Positions 1 through 12,402 of a stretch of 64,000 bases of DNA are shown piece by piece (the first letter of the stretch is position 1; each line of letters begins with the position of its first letter). Position numbers and translations under genes: made by a program. Source of the DNA: Nilaparvata lugens (taxonomy: Eukaryota > Arthropoda > Insecta > Hemiptera > Delphacidae); assembly GCF_014356525.2 (NCBI RefSeq), contig NC_052506.1, forward strand, positions 28,642,372 through 28,706,371, written 5' to 3'. The notes under the pieces were generated by a model. That model had not been told where the DNA came from and did no database searches. It saw only the letters and a program-made list of their open reading frames with translations.

Positions 1-425
1 ATTATCATTCTGGCAACGGTTTGGGCCTCTTGATTTGCAATGGAGTATATTTCTGGCCACTTTGTGAAGTAATCAATAATCACCAAAAGATATTTATTAC
101 CTTTAGTAGTCACTGGAAACGGACCGGCTATATCCACAGCAATTCTTTCAAAAGGGGATCCCACATCATATCTTTGCATCTTTCCTTTGAACCTTTTCCC
201 TGATCCTTTACTTGCAGCACAGGTATCACAGCGCCGACACCACAACTCTATATCTGCTCTAGAATTGACCCAATAGAAGCGCTGCCATATCTTCTCTAGC
301 ATCTTATTAGTTCCAAAATGACCACCAGAAGCGCCACCATGAATCTCTTCTAAGACTTCTGATATACTTTTATTGGGTATGACTTTTTGTAGAACCATAG
401 AAAGACCATCTGCCGATTCCTATTT
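1..425 (-). pseudogene. Gypsy-type retrotransposon integrase fragment
   Basis: Reading the minus strand from about 425 to the window edge gives an open frame without a start codon. It shows the integrase HHCC zinc-binding module: His residues in EIHGGASGGHFG, then CRRCDTC about 30 residues later. The beginning of the rve catalytic core follows, with a first acidic residue in IAVDIAGPFP and then DYFTKWPE. This is the usual layout of a Ty3/Gypsy integrase, which would insert retrotransposon cDNA into the genome. The frame runs off the window, so the second Asp and the Glu of the triad cannot be seen. A stop codon separates it from the gag-like sequence directly upstream. Protease, reverse transcriptase and RNase H, which should lie between gag and integrase, are absent, so this is a deleted, dead copy. 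Confidence 0.85.
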
Positions 426-473
426 CCGAAACAGTACTCTACTCTGGCGAGTTGGTAGTGCAGCATGAACTGC

Positions 474-1342
474 TCTCTTAGCAGCATCCAATGTCAGAGC
501 TTGGGTGAGTGCAGACCGCATATAAGATGGTCCCCAATCAACAATGACCTCTTTATTTCATTATCACGAATCCCATCTTTGAATGTTTGCGTGGCTAAAT
601 GTTGTTGAATATCGACTGGTGCAGAAATATAAGCGATTTGAGCCAACTGCTGTACATCAGCTCCAAATTCTTGCAAACTCTTACCATTTCTTTGAGAACG
701 ACTTTTCAGTTGACACCTGTATACGTTCTGTAAGTGGCCATCCCCATAGCGTTGTTCTAGTGCTAACATTAATTTATCAAAATCTAATTTTTCACTTGAT
801 AAAGTTTTCAACAGGTTAGCAGCTTGCCCTGTCAAGGCTAACGTCAAATGTACAGTTTTCTCTTTATTGGTCAAATTATTAAATGTAGCCGCTGCTTTGA
901 ATTGTATTTTGAAAATGTTCCAAGAAGAATGACCGTCGTAATTTGGTGGTTTTACTTTTTTTCATTATTTTTCTCTATTGTATTGATAGTAGCTAATGTT
1001 GGAAGGCTACTCTCATCATTTATAATGTAAATTTCCTTATTATTGATGCCATCATTGAATATATGTCCATCAACATTAATCTCATTCATCAACCTACCTA
1101 ATTTTGCATTGATTGTTGAAATTTGTTCATTTGTATTATTAGACAAGACCTCAACTGTATTGCTCAAAAGATTTATGTCTCCCCTTACAACTTCTAATTC
1201 ATTTTCAATTTGCTGCCTTCGTTCAATTGAATTACTGGTCAAGGCTTCCATTCTATTGTTCACAGCAATCATATCTTCTCTTACTAAATCTACGCTCTTT
1301 TCAATTTCCAACGAAACTTGGAAACACACAACGAGTGGGTAA
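474..1342 (-). pseudogene. Gypsy-type gag remnant (frameshifted)
   Basis: There are two open stretches on the minus strand. 1329-952 is a heptad-rich coiled coil beginning near VSLEIEKSVDLVREDM. 874-494 has capsid-like motifs such as LALTGQAANLL, LEQRYGDGHLQ and FGADVQQLAQ, as in retrotransposon gag proteins. They are in different frames and the join around 874-952 needs a frameshift. Gag would form the particle shell of the retroelement. The 3' end of gag runs within about 50 bases into integrase sequence, so the internal deletion removed most of pol. Product and family are inferred from motifs only. Confidence 0.75.
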
Positions 1343-1344
1343 AT

Positions 1345-1690
1345 TTGATCAAAAAAGGTATGCTAGAATTTTAATCTAATATGGGGGAAACTTTCAACAG
1401 GAAAATTTTCAAATTGTTTGGGGTTTGGTACATGATCAGAACATAACTCTCTCAAGTAATAGAATTTCCTACAGGCAATAACAAGGTGCTTTTTCAGATT
1501 TTGAATATGATGGCTCCAACTCAATTGCGCGTCTAATGTAATGCCAAGATATTTCTAGTGTTCAACCTCCTTCAAATTCTTACAGTTGCAGTTATCTACT
1601 TCATTACAATCAATGACATGGAAAGCTGGAAAGGATAACTTGATGATATCGGTTGCAGTGAGTGATCTAAGATCCTGAAGTAAAGCCGTC
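1345..1690 (-). pseudogene. LINE reverse transcriptase C-terminal fragment
   Basis: The minus-strand frame contains the post-catalytic reverse transcriptase motif KYLGITLDAQLSWSHHI followed by a Cys/Arg-rich helix (ACRKFYYLREL). This is typical of Jockey/CR1-type non-LTR retrotransposons. An in-frame TAG lies just before KYLGI, and no start or catalytic YxDD segment is present, so it is a dead 3' fragment. It resembles the LINE fragment at 15,170-15,613. It abuts the gag relic and could be an insertion next to it. Confidence 0.7.
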
Positions 1691-4600
1691 TTTAGTTACA
1701 AATCTGTGTCCACGGCATTACGTAGATAAAGTATAAGGCTATATTTCTTGTATCTGATATTGTTATGTAATTCGTGTTATTTGCGGCTAGATACATTGTT
1801 CAACATTTTCAAGTGCTCCAATAGGCCAATACTTGTAGGAAACTGTGAAAAATGTCTTATTTATATTAGAAAATGTTTTAATAAATTTAATTTTTTATAA
1901 AAAGCAACGATATATTTTGTTTCATTGACCTGAACCTCTATTGCCTAGATGATGATAATGAAACCTCTATTCGATGAAATAATGGAATGATGCAGTAACA
2001 AACGAAGACGAACCTCCTTACTACAAATACTTCAATTAGACGATTTTTAGATCAGAAAATTAAGACTATTAGAACTCGGACGGTCGATATGATGTGTAAT
2101 TTGCCATCCAAAATCGGTTTGTGCAATTAGATCGAATATGTTTTAAGCTGATCACACACTTGACATGCAATGCTTTCCTTGCAGGCAAGGAATATGCACA
2201 TTAGACCAGTAAGGATACCAGTGGTGTCCGTTTGTAAAGCAAAATGGGATACTGGTGAGACACCAGTAGTGTTCCAGCGGTGTCCTGAGTGAGACACCTG
2301 CCAGACACTAAAAACTGGTGCGTGAAATAAGCGCATTAAGCACTAATGCATCGCGTCTCGTCTCGTCTCAGGGACTATAGTATGGGAAAATCTACCTATC
2401 TAAATATACGAGATGCGGAGTTGAAAGCCACTTCTTCATTTTTTTGTTACTCTATGATAAGACACACGTGTACAGTATTATACAATAGAGGTACTGTATC
2501 GACAAAAATCATCCTAGTGTACTGGTCTAACTCTTAAGTGATTGAAAGAATAGATAGAGTTGAAAAGCACCGTAAGAACAGCAGGCTTTGGAATCGTTAA
2601 AAACAAATTATTAATGAAAATAGCTCATGGAGTAATCTGAAAGTAAGAAAGGTTGAAAGCAATAATTTTTTTTTCATTTTGTTTTTTCTAAACACAGTAT
2701 ATAGGCATAACACGTAGAAACATCATGCCCACCCATAGGAATTGTCATATTAATTTTATTAATAATACCGGATGTTTCATAATAAATCAGTTAACAAGTT
2801 ACCAACCACAACCAGTTAAACAAAATGATGTGTGTTTGCTAGAAGCATGACTTCTTGAATAGGAGGTCCTGCTGGAAGCAAACAATTAAAAATAACTTTT
2901 AATTATATTATAATTCAATTGAAACTGAAATTTGCACTACCTACCTACAATTATATAGGTCGTAAATGCTGAATGCTAATTTTTTCCATGATCCAAACAG
3001 AAAAGTGTATCAGTGTAAGATAGCAGGAGCTTGGGGCTAATCAAATTGATATTAATTTCCCTCACCAATAAAATTTAATGCGGTGGGACACAACTCATCT
3101 GTCTTGGCCTGAATGATGATTGCATTTCCATAAATATGATATTTTGTAGCTCCGGAAAACCCGTTGGCCTATGTTAAAACACTTCAAGATATGACAAAAT
3201 TAAAAAATCAAAGTACCCTTTTTTAAAACGTATTTTTTATTACAATTCACATGTTGATGCCATTTCAAGTGAGTGAATGGACTAAATAAAATGAAGATTT
3301 ACTCTCTTGAAAATGGAATTAACGAAACATGTCGTAATGAAATAGTTTAAAAAAAGGGGACGTTGATTTTTTGTTTGCTCATAAATAAGAGTAGCCCTCA
3401 CCTGAATAGAAAACTTCAAGATATGTTCCATCAACATTGGCATTAAGAAAGCATTTTTCCTTTCAGTTGAACTTGATAAACTGACTTATGGAACATTCGG
3501 CACAGTATCAGTACTGTTGATAATTTTTAAAAATAGTTGGGGAAAAGTAAGACTTTATCCTCAAACTCTGGGTTTACAATTTTTGTGAATGGAATATCTT
3601 TCTCAAAAATTGATATTTTCAGGAAATTTTCGGTTTATCCAATCAAAAATACCATGAACAATCTATCCTCAATATTTCATGAGTTTATCTCTTTCCGTAC
3701 CGAATTTTAAATGATCTGTTCAAAAAATTTAAACTTTAGACGCTCGTATCTAAAAAAGTAATGATTGGAAACAAAACGCACCATAGCTTTTAACAATAAT
3801 ATTTGACAAAATCTGTTCAATATTGATTCATTCAATAAGTAGTACATCATAATTATGTGGTTTCCGTTCAAATAAAACCATATTCGAAAACTGTATCCAT
3901 AGCTCCATACTGTGTGGGTTTACATAAGATTCATAGTTGCCTAAACAATGGAAATTAAATTATAACCGGAATATCATCTAAGGATGTGCATCTCAACTGT
4001 GTGCTTGTCATTCAATCACACCTAGTGGCTGACATTCTCCGAAGCGTTGTCATTTTCAAATATCTTTCGACTTCAAAAGAATCCATATTTAATAAATTTT
4101 GTGAAATGTATTGTAAATAAGAATATAAATGTGACCAAGAGGTCACAAGAATCGTTTTGGCCACTGGCATTAAGTACGAGGAGCGTTTGACTAGACAGTG
4201 GACAGTAACTAGCATGTTTACTCGCCAGACAGTAGCTTGACTCGCCTTGAGCGCTGAGAGGCAAGAGGCCAGATCTATTCTCGCAGGCTCATGATAAAAT
4301 CAATGGTAAAAAAGCGAGTGGAAATAGAGACTAACTGCACTGAAGCTACTCACACCGTGCGACCGGATAAACAGAGTTACCTTTCCATTCAGAAGCAGCA
4401 ATGTTTATTTATTTATTAGAACAGTCACAAACACGATATTTAGAAAGAGAAACAGGCAATTGCCCAAAACTTCTTCAATTCCTTGATTTTGGCACATAAA
4501 TAGTCCAAAGTGAGGTTAAGTTTAAAATTTCTGTTTTCACCAAAGATTAACACTCAGAGAATACGTATTCGAGATATGACTGATGAATTTTGAATTTCGA

Positions 4601-4757
4601 AGGGTTGATAAGAGCCGGAATGTTCAATCGTTGCACGGCAACTCGCACATGTGTGACCGGGAGAGGCGAGTGAACAAGTTACTGTCTAATCAACAATTCG
4701 CACTATTGAATCAAGGTCATATTCAAACTGACCATTTAATATTAAAAGTGACTATTA
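1691..4757. other. No gene recognised
   Basis: AT-rich sequence with only short open frames and no domain I can name. GTGTCC/GGACAC-rich short inverted motifs occur at about 2,205-2,310. I see no convincing RNA gene. Confidence 0.5.
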
Positions 4758-4958
4758 GGCTGGCCACTAACGGTAGAACATGTATGATAAACATGAATTT
4801 TACACAGTTGACATACATTGTTGTGTCATCAAAGCTATGATAACAGCGAAACGCTTAGAGCAAAATTTTTTGGTTTAGATTTGTATCTTTGATTCTTTGT
4901 CGTTTATTTTCTCTTCACCACTCTATAAGAGGTTAAATTATTTTTCTACCATTATAAT

Positions 4959-5691
4959 AGTAGAGTAATATTGGGAGAGATGACGGACTTTTTTGCTCGA
5001 AATCCCCTCCCCCCTCTCCCCCCTCGTCCATCCCTCCTCCCCTTCCCCCCGCCTGTTGGGTGGGGGGTGTTCTAAAAATAGATTTCCCCTCCCCCCTGCC
5101 CAGTGGAGGTGAGGGGGCTTCCCCCTCTCCAGTGGAGGTGAGGGGGAGAGAGAGAGAGAGATATATCTTTCTATCTCTTTCTAAAAATAGATTTCCCCTT
5201 CCCCCTGCCAAGTGGAGGTGAGGGGGAGAGAGAGAGAGAGATATATATCTTTCTCTCTCTTTCTAAAAATAGATTTCCCCTTCCCCTTGCCCAGTGGAGG
5301 TGAGGGGGATAGAGAGAGAGAGAGAGAGAGATATATATCTTTCTCTCTCTCTCCTTGCCCAGGTGAGGGGAAAAAAAATTTCCCTTTTAGGAGGAAAAAT
5401 TCCCTCTCTATACTGTCAGATTAAAGTGAATCCATATTTCTACATCTAATGCTATACTGACAGATTGAGGTGAATGCTAGATGAGGGAAAAAAATCTCTT
5501 TGAGAGGGAAAAATTCTCTACTGTCAAATTAAAGTGAATCCATATTTCTACATCTAATGCTATACTGACAGATTGAAGTGAATCCATATTTCTACATCTA
5601 ATGCTATACTGACAGATTGAAGTGAATCCATTTCGCTCTAATGCTATACTATGATGCCAGACTCACTTTGAGAAATTCCTTTGGTGTCAGA
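4959..5691. repeat. Maverick left terminal inverted repeat, outer part
   Basis: Inverted copy of 33,300-34,098. It holds three or four roughly 75-bp units, each with a CCCCTCACCTCCACTGG-type box in one orientation, a GA run and a short ATAT stretch (about 5,060-5,360). These are followed by about 90-bp units with the phrase CATATTTCTACATCTAATGC (about 5,410-5,640). The repeat is broken at 5,692 by a TTAA-flanked insertion and resumes at 14,000. Confidence 0.93.
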
Positions 5692-6342
5692 TTAAGAGTG
5701 CGGGTCATCTACTGCCATATTGGATTGAATGTCCCATAAGATCAATGTTATCTTTTGGAACGTTTAGCGTCGTTATTTATGGACGGAAATTTACGTATTA
5801 TACATCATTGGAAACAGAATAAAATTCTTCAACGCATGTATTTGTTACTTTTTTTATTTTAAAACTACTTCCTATAATTAAATCAAAAATAAACTTTTCA
5901 GAGTTTAACATTTTTTTCTAGGGTTTTGGAAGGAATATTTGAAATTTGAAAAAACACATGCCTTGCTCAATTAAATTCTTTATCCAATGCAATTTTTTTC
6001 AACAAGATCCAATGTAAACTGTAGACGTGAGAGATTCCAAAAGTAATGCATGACTTGTCTGAAAGGACCACTGAGTGTGACGGTTGGTTTGTCGTAGTAG
6101 TTCAGCAGACTGCCGTAAGATAGTAGCACGCGCGGTCGCTTGCTCACTCTCATTTTGGAGGGAATTCAAATTTCACATAATGTCAAATCTGAATATTTCT
6201 TGTGGGTTATGTTTGGTTGTTCACTCTAGTCTTCTGCTGCGTCCACGAGTGAAGTGATTTACAGTTCCTTACAATAATAGTTGCTCAATTGGAAGAAAAT
6301 TATAGGAATTTAAATTAAATTCAAATTAAATCAAGTCACTCT

Positions 6343-6602
6343 TATTTTTATCAAATACAAGGGCAGCTACATATATAACAAAAAGAAAGTACTGTATTCT
6401 TGTCATTTGGACTCCAAAAGGGCTCAAAACTTTTGAGATTGAACGGGATGATGAGTTTTGGAAAGAGAACATGAAAGAAAAACTAGAAACATTTTATATG
6501 AAATGTTTACTTCCCGAACTCATCGATCCAAGACAGCGAAGAAGTTTGCCAATTCGTGAACCGGAGTACATTTTGCTGGCTCAAGCGAAAAAACAAAAAT
6601 GA
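6343..6602 (+). pseudogene. YqaJ-type viral recombinase/exonuclease domain fragment
   Basis: The plus strand reads YFYQIQGQL, a characteristic YqaJ motif with a Gln that helps form the nuclease centre. Two codons later the frame is broken. The next frame continues with LVIWTPKGL and EFWKENM and ends LLPELIDPRQ... before a TGA at 6,602. This order matches the C-terminal half of YqaJ/lambda-exonuclease-like domains common in insect transposons and DNA viruses. The N-terminal catalytic part is missing. It is a relic inside the TTAA insertion and is the only protein-like sequence I recognise there. Confidence 0.7.
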
Positions 6603-6624
6603 GGGATTAAATGATGAAAAAATA

Positions 6625-6880
6625 ATGAAAATGAGTGAGTCAGTTTCATTGGTCAACAAACGCGATCTGTATAATCTGCAATAATTTTGTATAATACTAC
6701 TATATCTGTATATCTATATTTTTAAAAATTTTATCCTGTTACAATTTTATCCTCTTATATGCTCAAAAATGATGAAAATGAGTGAGTCAGTTTCATTGGT
6801 CAACAAACGCGATCTGTATAATCTGTAATATTTTTGTATAATACTACTATATCTGTACATCTATATTGCTTGTATTTTGA
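6625..6880 (+). repeat. Direct duplication of about 105 bp
   Basis: The segment beginning ATGAAAATGAGTGAGTCAG occurs at about 6,626 and again at about 6,774, with nearly identical following sequence up to CTATATCTGTA. Confidence 0.8.
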
Positions 6881-7266
6881 TAACAGTTCAAGATATTTTA
6901 CCGTCTGCACAAAAATGTTTGGAAATCTCTAACATTCTTACATGTGAGTTTTTCCTTACGCATGATTTAACAAACTATAACTTCGACTTTTCATTGATTG
7001 ACCTAAGCGAAGCTGAGGTCTTAGTTTCGACTAATAAATGAATTATTATGATTAGATAGAATAATTGAATTGAATCATCTTATCATAATTATAAAATTGA
7101 TTTATCAAATTGATTTGATAAATCATTTTTTAAAAATCTTTATTGTATTGGAGTCCAATACTGCAGTTGTAGAAAAAAATTAGTATGTAAAGGTGTAAAG
7201 GTTAATTTTGTTTTTCTTTTTGTGTAGTTGAGAAGTTGATATTGTGGTAATTATTCATATTGAATG

Positions 7267-7430
7267 GAGAAGACTAAGAAATTGTCAAAAGAACACATAT
7301 TTATTGATACTTAGAAAAACCGGTTTCGGTGATTGCACCATTGTCAATCTCTGATAAACTTTGATAAAGAACGAAACCGGTCTTTCTAAGTATCAATGAA
7401 TCTGGTTTCTTGACAATTTCTTAGTCTTTT
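7267..7430. repeat. Foldback element (GACTAAGAAATTGTC ends)
   Basis: Left arm GACTAAGAAATTGTC... and right arm ...GACAATTTCTTAGTC pair over about 60 bp, including ACCGGTTTCG near the loop. No coding sequence. It fits a short hairpin MITE. Confidence 0.75.
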
Positions 7431-8109
7431 TTCATTTGAAAGGTAAAATTTGAACCTATGTATTTGATAATTGTAAAGGTACCTCCTTGATAAGTCCAGT
7501 GGCTCTAGCACTTTCAATGGAGAAAATAATAGATGACATGACTAAATCTTCAAAATATTCTGTACTTATTGTACTGGCCCTTTTCATTATAGATTGAAAG
7601 TTGTATTTATGAGCGAGGTCTACTGTTCGCAGAACTACTAGTTTTTTAATTACTAATTATGTTCGTCAATGTCGAGACATTTCAAGCAGAAAACATGAAA
7701 TTTTCGACATGCTGGAAACCTCTTTTGTTTCAAAAGATAAATGGGTGGTGAAAGCGAGAAAGTTTTTCAGAAATAATTGAAATTATTTTTTCAATTGTCA
7801 AAAGTAGTCGGAAGATCGTATTTTGGTCTCCAAGGACTTTTAAAGTTCGGAGAGCGGCTGCATGATATGCATTGTGTACCAAATTGTATGCTAAAAGCTG
7901 GCAATTTACGAGATATTTGACTGAATTATTTCAAACGTGAGCAGCTGATTGCCTCTAGAAATAAGGCTGTAATGAAACACTGCTTGGATTATTCGAGGCG
8001 AGGTTGTCATTTTTACTATTATACAATCATGTGGCTTGCAGTTGCTGAATTTTTCAATCGTTCTGTATTTTTTTTGTTGATCCCAGCTATTGATGAACTA
8101 CTATATAAT

Positions 8110-8570
8110 TATTATTGTTTTTAGAGTACTTTTTCCTTTGTGTAAATTGTGAAATTCGATGATTTTAAAAGTCGTCAAAACAGCTGTTCTACAGATGAAA
8201 TATCTCGACTGTGTTCTTTTTATAAACTGCTCTACCTACCTACCTCATGCACGAGAATGAGGTTACAATGTCAATTTCTCAAAGATGGGGTGGACCCCCC
8301 ATTATTTTCCACAGAAAAAAGACTCATGCCAGTTGATAGAGCTGATAATACAGGGTATGAATTTAAAAAAAATCGGTCAAGTCATTTTTGAGAAAATCGT
8401 GAAAAACATGTTTCTTTAGTTATTAGCTGCCATTTTTCTCAAGAATATTACGGAACTCCTGCAATTTTACCAGAAATGAGACACATGTCAGTTGATAGGG
8501 CTTATAAATAGCTATCCATCGTATATATTTGAAGGAAATCATCAGAGCCGTTTTCGATTTTTTATTCTGT
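8110..8570 (+). mobile_element. Partial copy of repeat family R
   Basis: Closely similar to 14,880-15,118 joined to 16,030-16,200, including AACAGCTGTTCTACAGATG, CTACCTACCTACCTCATGC and the CTCAAGAATATTACGGA phrase. Comparing the two shows that the LINE at 15,119-16,030 is a later insertion into this family. Confidence 0.75.
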
Positions 8571-9525
8571 GCAAACAGACTGCAATGGTGGTGGGGGGGA
8601 CGACGAGCTGTCTCAAGGCTGGTTCTGTTGACATTCCAGAACTCTTATCTAAATGACCTGTAAAATTTTTTTGTTCTCCCTCGAACACAGATAATGCAGC
8701 TCCCGAAAACTAAACAGTATTATTATTATTATTTATTTATTCCATTTAATCAGCTCTTATTGTAACGTGTTCTTATTTGCATAATATAATACTTGTTATA
8801 TGAACAGTTGAATTGCTTGATTCCAGTGTTGATATAATGTGAGAAAATATCATTATATATCTGTGATAAATATGATTTAATCTCAGTGAAAAGGGGAGAA
8901 AGCGTGGGCAATTATAAATGACAGTGAAAGCACCAAATATATTGACATCTTGCTATTTTACTGCAGTATTTTTTATGTTATTAGTTGATTTTTTTGTTTT
9001 GAAATTTGTTTATTTTTTATCAATTCCTATATAGTTTAATCTGAGAATTGACAGACTGAATTTTAACTTCATATTGGAGTGTTTTCATTATATTATAATT
9101 CTATTCAATTTCTACGTAACTTAATTGTTCATTCATTCAATCAAAACGTTATTGACTGAAATAGTTGGACAATTAACCTTGTAAATTAAAAGCGAAAAGC
9201 AATCTATAAACCTTCAAACACATTTCGATAATATTCAGTTTTTGGTAATTGTATTTAACATTTAAAATTTCATGTGTTTCTCACTTTAAGCATGAATATG
9301 ATATGTATTATAATATATTTTTTTATGTTAATATTCCTATAAACCTACAATGTACTAAAATAAAATACTTATGCAAACTGTAAAATTTCTAGTTATTATG
9401 GAAGTGGAATTCACAAGATATACAGTAAATACTAGAAATATCATTACATTTTGAATTTATAATCATGCAATACTTGAATATATCTTCTATGCTTCATCAT
9501 CTTGTTATGCTTGAAAAGTTCAAGC
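8571..9525. other. No gene recognised
   Basis: AT-rich sequence of the TTAA insertion upstream of the hAT-like element; no open frame or repeat that I can assign. Confidence 0.4.
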
Positions 9526-10184
9526 CAGGGGTGCCCACAAGGGGGGGGCATGGCGCAATTTGCGCCATCAACATTTTTGGGGGGGGCATGATTTTTTGTA
9601 TATTTTATGTCAACATTTTGAATTATGATTAAAAAATCAAGGTATTAAATAGAGATATCCTAATGTACTTAATTTTTCCCACCTTTACAATGTTATATTT
9701 TGCTAAGTGTAACTCAATATAAAGCATAAGCACAATTGATAATATTTTGTATGCAGGAATTTTAGTAATTTTAAGCCTATGAGTTTGAAGGTAAATCTTT
9801 GACAAAAATAAATTATAACTTCATCATCCACTATTATTCTGATTTCCTTTGCTTCATTTTAATTTTTAATGGTCCTGTGTTTGAGTTTCCTTGCTGTTGC
9901 AAGAAATATGCGATATTTTTCTCATTTTCACAGTCTTGACAGTTTTTCGATATAAACAGTAATGCAAGATCAATTTAGGGCAACTCAGCTTATAGAGTAT
10001 GAAATTTTCTCTCATTTAAGACCAATCGCAAGTTTCTATCATGCATTGTACTCATTTTAGAGACTCTTTAATAACAGTAAAATCGCAAGAAAAATGAGAA
10101 AATAAAGATCATCATTCAATTGGCTGTAACTTTTGAACGGTATTGAAAACAGAAGTATATTTCATGGGAGTGAAAAGAGGAGAA

Positions 10185-10352
10185 AATTCATCACAACCTC
10201 GACCACTTTTTGGATTTTGCATCTGAAGTGTTCCACAAGATACGCAACGTTGCATATGCGAGACTGCGAGAATGGGGAAAATATCACAAATTTCTCGCAC
10301 ATTCAAAGTTGCGTATCTTGTGGAACACTTCAGATATAAAATCCAAAAAGTA
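10185..10352. repeat. Long hairpin inside the hAT-like element
   Basis: Two arms of about 60 bp containing GTGTTCCACAAGATACGCAA and its reverse complement, with flanking copies of TTTTTGGATTTT/AAAATCCAAAAA, surround a loop near 10,265-10,290. Open frames here are by-products of the palindrome. Confidence 0.8.
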
Positions 10353-10617
10353 GTCCTGCGCGACCACTCAATTCATTGGAAATTTATTATCTTTAATATT
10401 ACCGATGGAGAATGCTTTTTCTCGAAAAATTCAAGGTTCTCTAGATTAAATGGAAAACTTGAAAAGATCCAAAATTTTGGGGTGAAGTCGCCTTCTGGTG
10501 TGTCAGCAAATTTCAGATTAGAATTCAGCGCCCCAAAATATATATAGAACCATCGGAAAAAATTATTTCGGGGCTGTTTCCTGAAAAACGACCATTTGAC
10601 TGGACTATAAGTTGTTA

Positions 10618-10995
10618 TCCTATTATAATAGCGAGCAATTTATGTATATCTATGTTCAACGGATCTCGGAAACGGCTCTAACGATTTTCACGAAATTCGG
10701 AATATAGTAGGTTTATGATATCAAAATTCGATTGCACTAGGTCTCATCCCTGAGAAAACTCCCTGAAGGACATGAAAAGGATAATTCATCCTTGGAAAAA
10801 CAGATGATGATTTCGTCTGTGAATAAATCACAGACGAAATATATTTTTCGTAGTGAATAAATCAAAATTCGGGTAACAGTTTTGGGCTGTGCCTGTTAGT
10901 ACTTCCCCAATCATTTTAAAGAAATGATTATCAATGAAATAAATCTGTTTATCAATGAATAAATAACGAGCAAAGCTCGGTGCCCCGATATTTGG
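10618..10995 (+). mobile_element. Helitron-like arm, forward
   Basis: Begins TCCTATTATAATAGCGAGC and continues with a GGATCTCGGAAACGGCTC phrase. Near 10,967-10,989 it has a small hairpin, CGAGCAAAGCTCG, followed by GTGCCCCGAT. TC 5' ends and a 3' subterminal hairpin suggest a non-autonomous Helitron. The same ends recur inverted at 11,171-11,813. The family call is inference from end structure. Confidence 0.5.
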
Positions 10996-11170
10996 TATTA
11001 ATAGATAGAATTTACAAAATTTACTTGTTCAGATGATATCTTTATTCCAAAAACCAAACCATTTAAAGATACATTTTGTTCGACTTGTGTTATTTACTCC
11101 TGTAATGTTAAAAAGTAAATACTACCAACAACACAACATCAGTGACAACCTATTCCAATTCATGATAAAT

Positions 11171-11813
11171 ATCGGGGCACCGAGCTCCGCTCTAGAGTAC
11201 CTACAAAAGCATAAAGAAATTATTACGAAAGAAGAAATTATAATAAATATTCATAGTTCATACAGAAAGTTTCTATCTAATCACAGTGGATTGAGATTAA
11301 TTCGCAGAGGAATGCAAAAATTTCTCTCACAAAAGCATGTTAAATTTTAATCCATATTCATGTCACGTGAACCAAATCACAGAAGACCATCTCAAAAAGA
11401 TAGCTTATCTGATTGGTTCTACTGGAATTAATCAGGATTAAAATTTAACCGGCTTTTGTACAACTGTCACTAAGTACCTGATTGAATTATGTACAAAAGT
11501 TCAACAGCTGAGTCATAATTTTGTCTCAGTCCCACACACATGCACTCGCTCACTCACTTCCATCATCAACAGACGCCGAAATTATCAGCTGTTTTTCCAA
11601 GGATGAATAAATTCTTTTAATGTCCTTCAGCGAGTTTCCCCAGGGATGAGACCTAGTGTAATCGAATTTTCATATTATAACCTACTATGTTCTGAATTTC
11701 GTGAGAATCGTTGGAGCCGTTTTCGAGATCCGGTGAAATACAAACATATAAACATCTAAAAATTTAAACATCAAAACATCTAAACAGAAATTGCTCGTTT
11801 AATAGTATAGGAT
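11171..11813 (-). mobile_element. Helitron-like arm, inverted copy
   Basis: Reverse complement begins TCCTATACTATTAAACGAGC and ends at a GAGC..GCTCGGTGCCCCGAT hairpin (11,171-11,194). It is opposed to the arm at 10,618-10,995. A 105-codon open frame at 11,033-11,350 spans the gap and this arm and has no recognisable domain. Confidence 0.5.
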
Positions 11814-12229
11814 TTAGAATACCTAAACTTGCCGACATTATATATTGTATGAATAAAATCGTTCCAAATTTGTATGAATGTTTACCAAGATTGCTATGCA
11901 ATATTCTTTTGCAATAAGAATTATCAATGATATTATTATTCAAATTTTTATAAGTAACCTTAACATTTAAAAATCAAAGCCTCCCTTACTTATCTTTTAT
12001 ATCCTATTAAAATATGTGTCATGTAGTTTTTCCTGATGTTATGAAGTTCTTTCTAGTCCTCCCGAACAAGAACGGGTGCACTGCTAGTCTCAAAAATAAT
12101 ATCAAAAAGATACTTTATTTCTATTTTAATGAGATAAGAAACGATGGTATATATTTTTACAATATTATGAAAACAGAAAGAATTCCTCACAAGACCAAAG
12201 GTAATAATGTCCTTTGGAAGATTAGAATG

Positions 12230-12402
12230 TAGAGGTGCGTACAGATATACGCGCCGCGAACATGAGAAATTCACTTTTAATCAGCTGATTATATCTGTAT
12301 TTTTACAGAAATGGTAAAATACAGATATGAAAAGCTTGGCATCAGCTGATTAAAAGTGAATTGCTCATGTTCGCGGCGCGTATATCTGTAAGCACCTTAA
12401 GA
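12230..12402. mobile_element. Palindromic MITE
   Basis: Inverted arms of about 55-60 bp contain ACAGATATACGCGCCGCGAA and its complement, followed by TCACTTTTAATCAGCTGAT and its complement. The central loop holds further short inverted ATCTGTATTTT repeats. A short related GAGGTGCTTACAGAC fragment occurs at about 42,765. Confidence 0.85.

Noticed and set aside
4933..5424. Open frames over the left terminal repeat (Ser/Phe/Leu- and Gly/Glu-rich)
   Set aside because: They translate the GA/CT and G/C tandem units and have no domain.
10112..10547. Overlapping ORFs on both strands with shared peptides (VSCGTLQ)
   Set aside because: By-products of a palindrome inside the hAT-like element.
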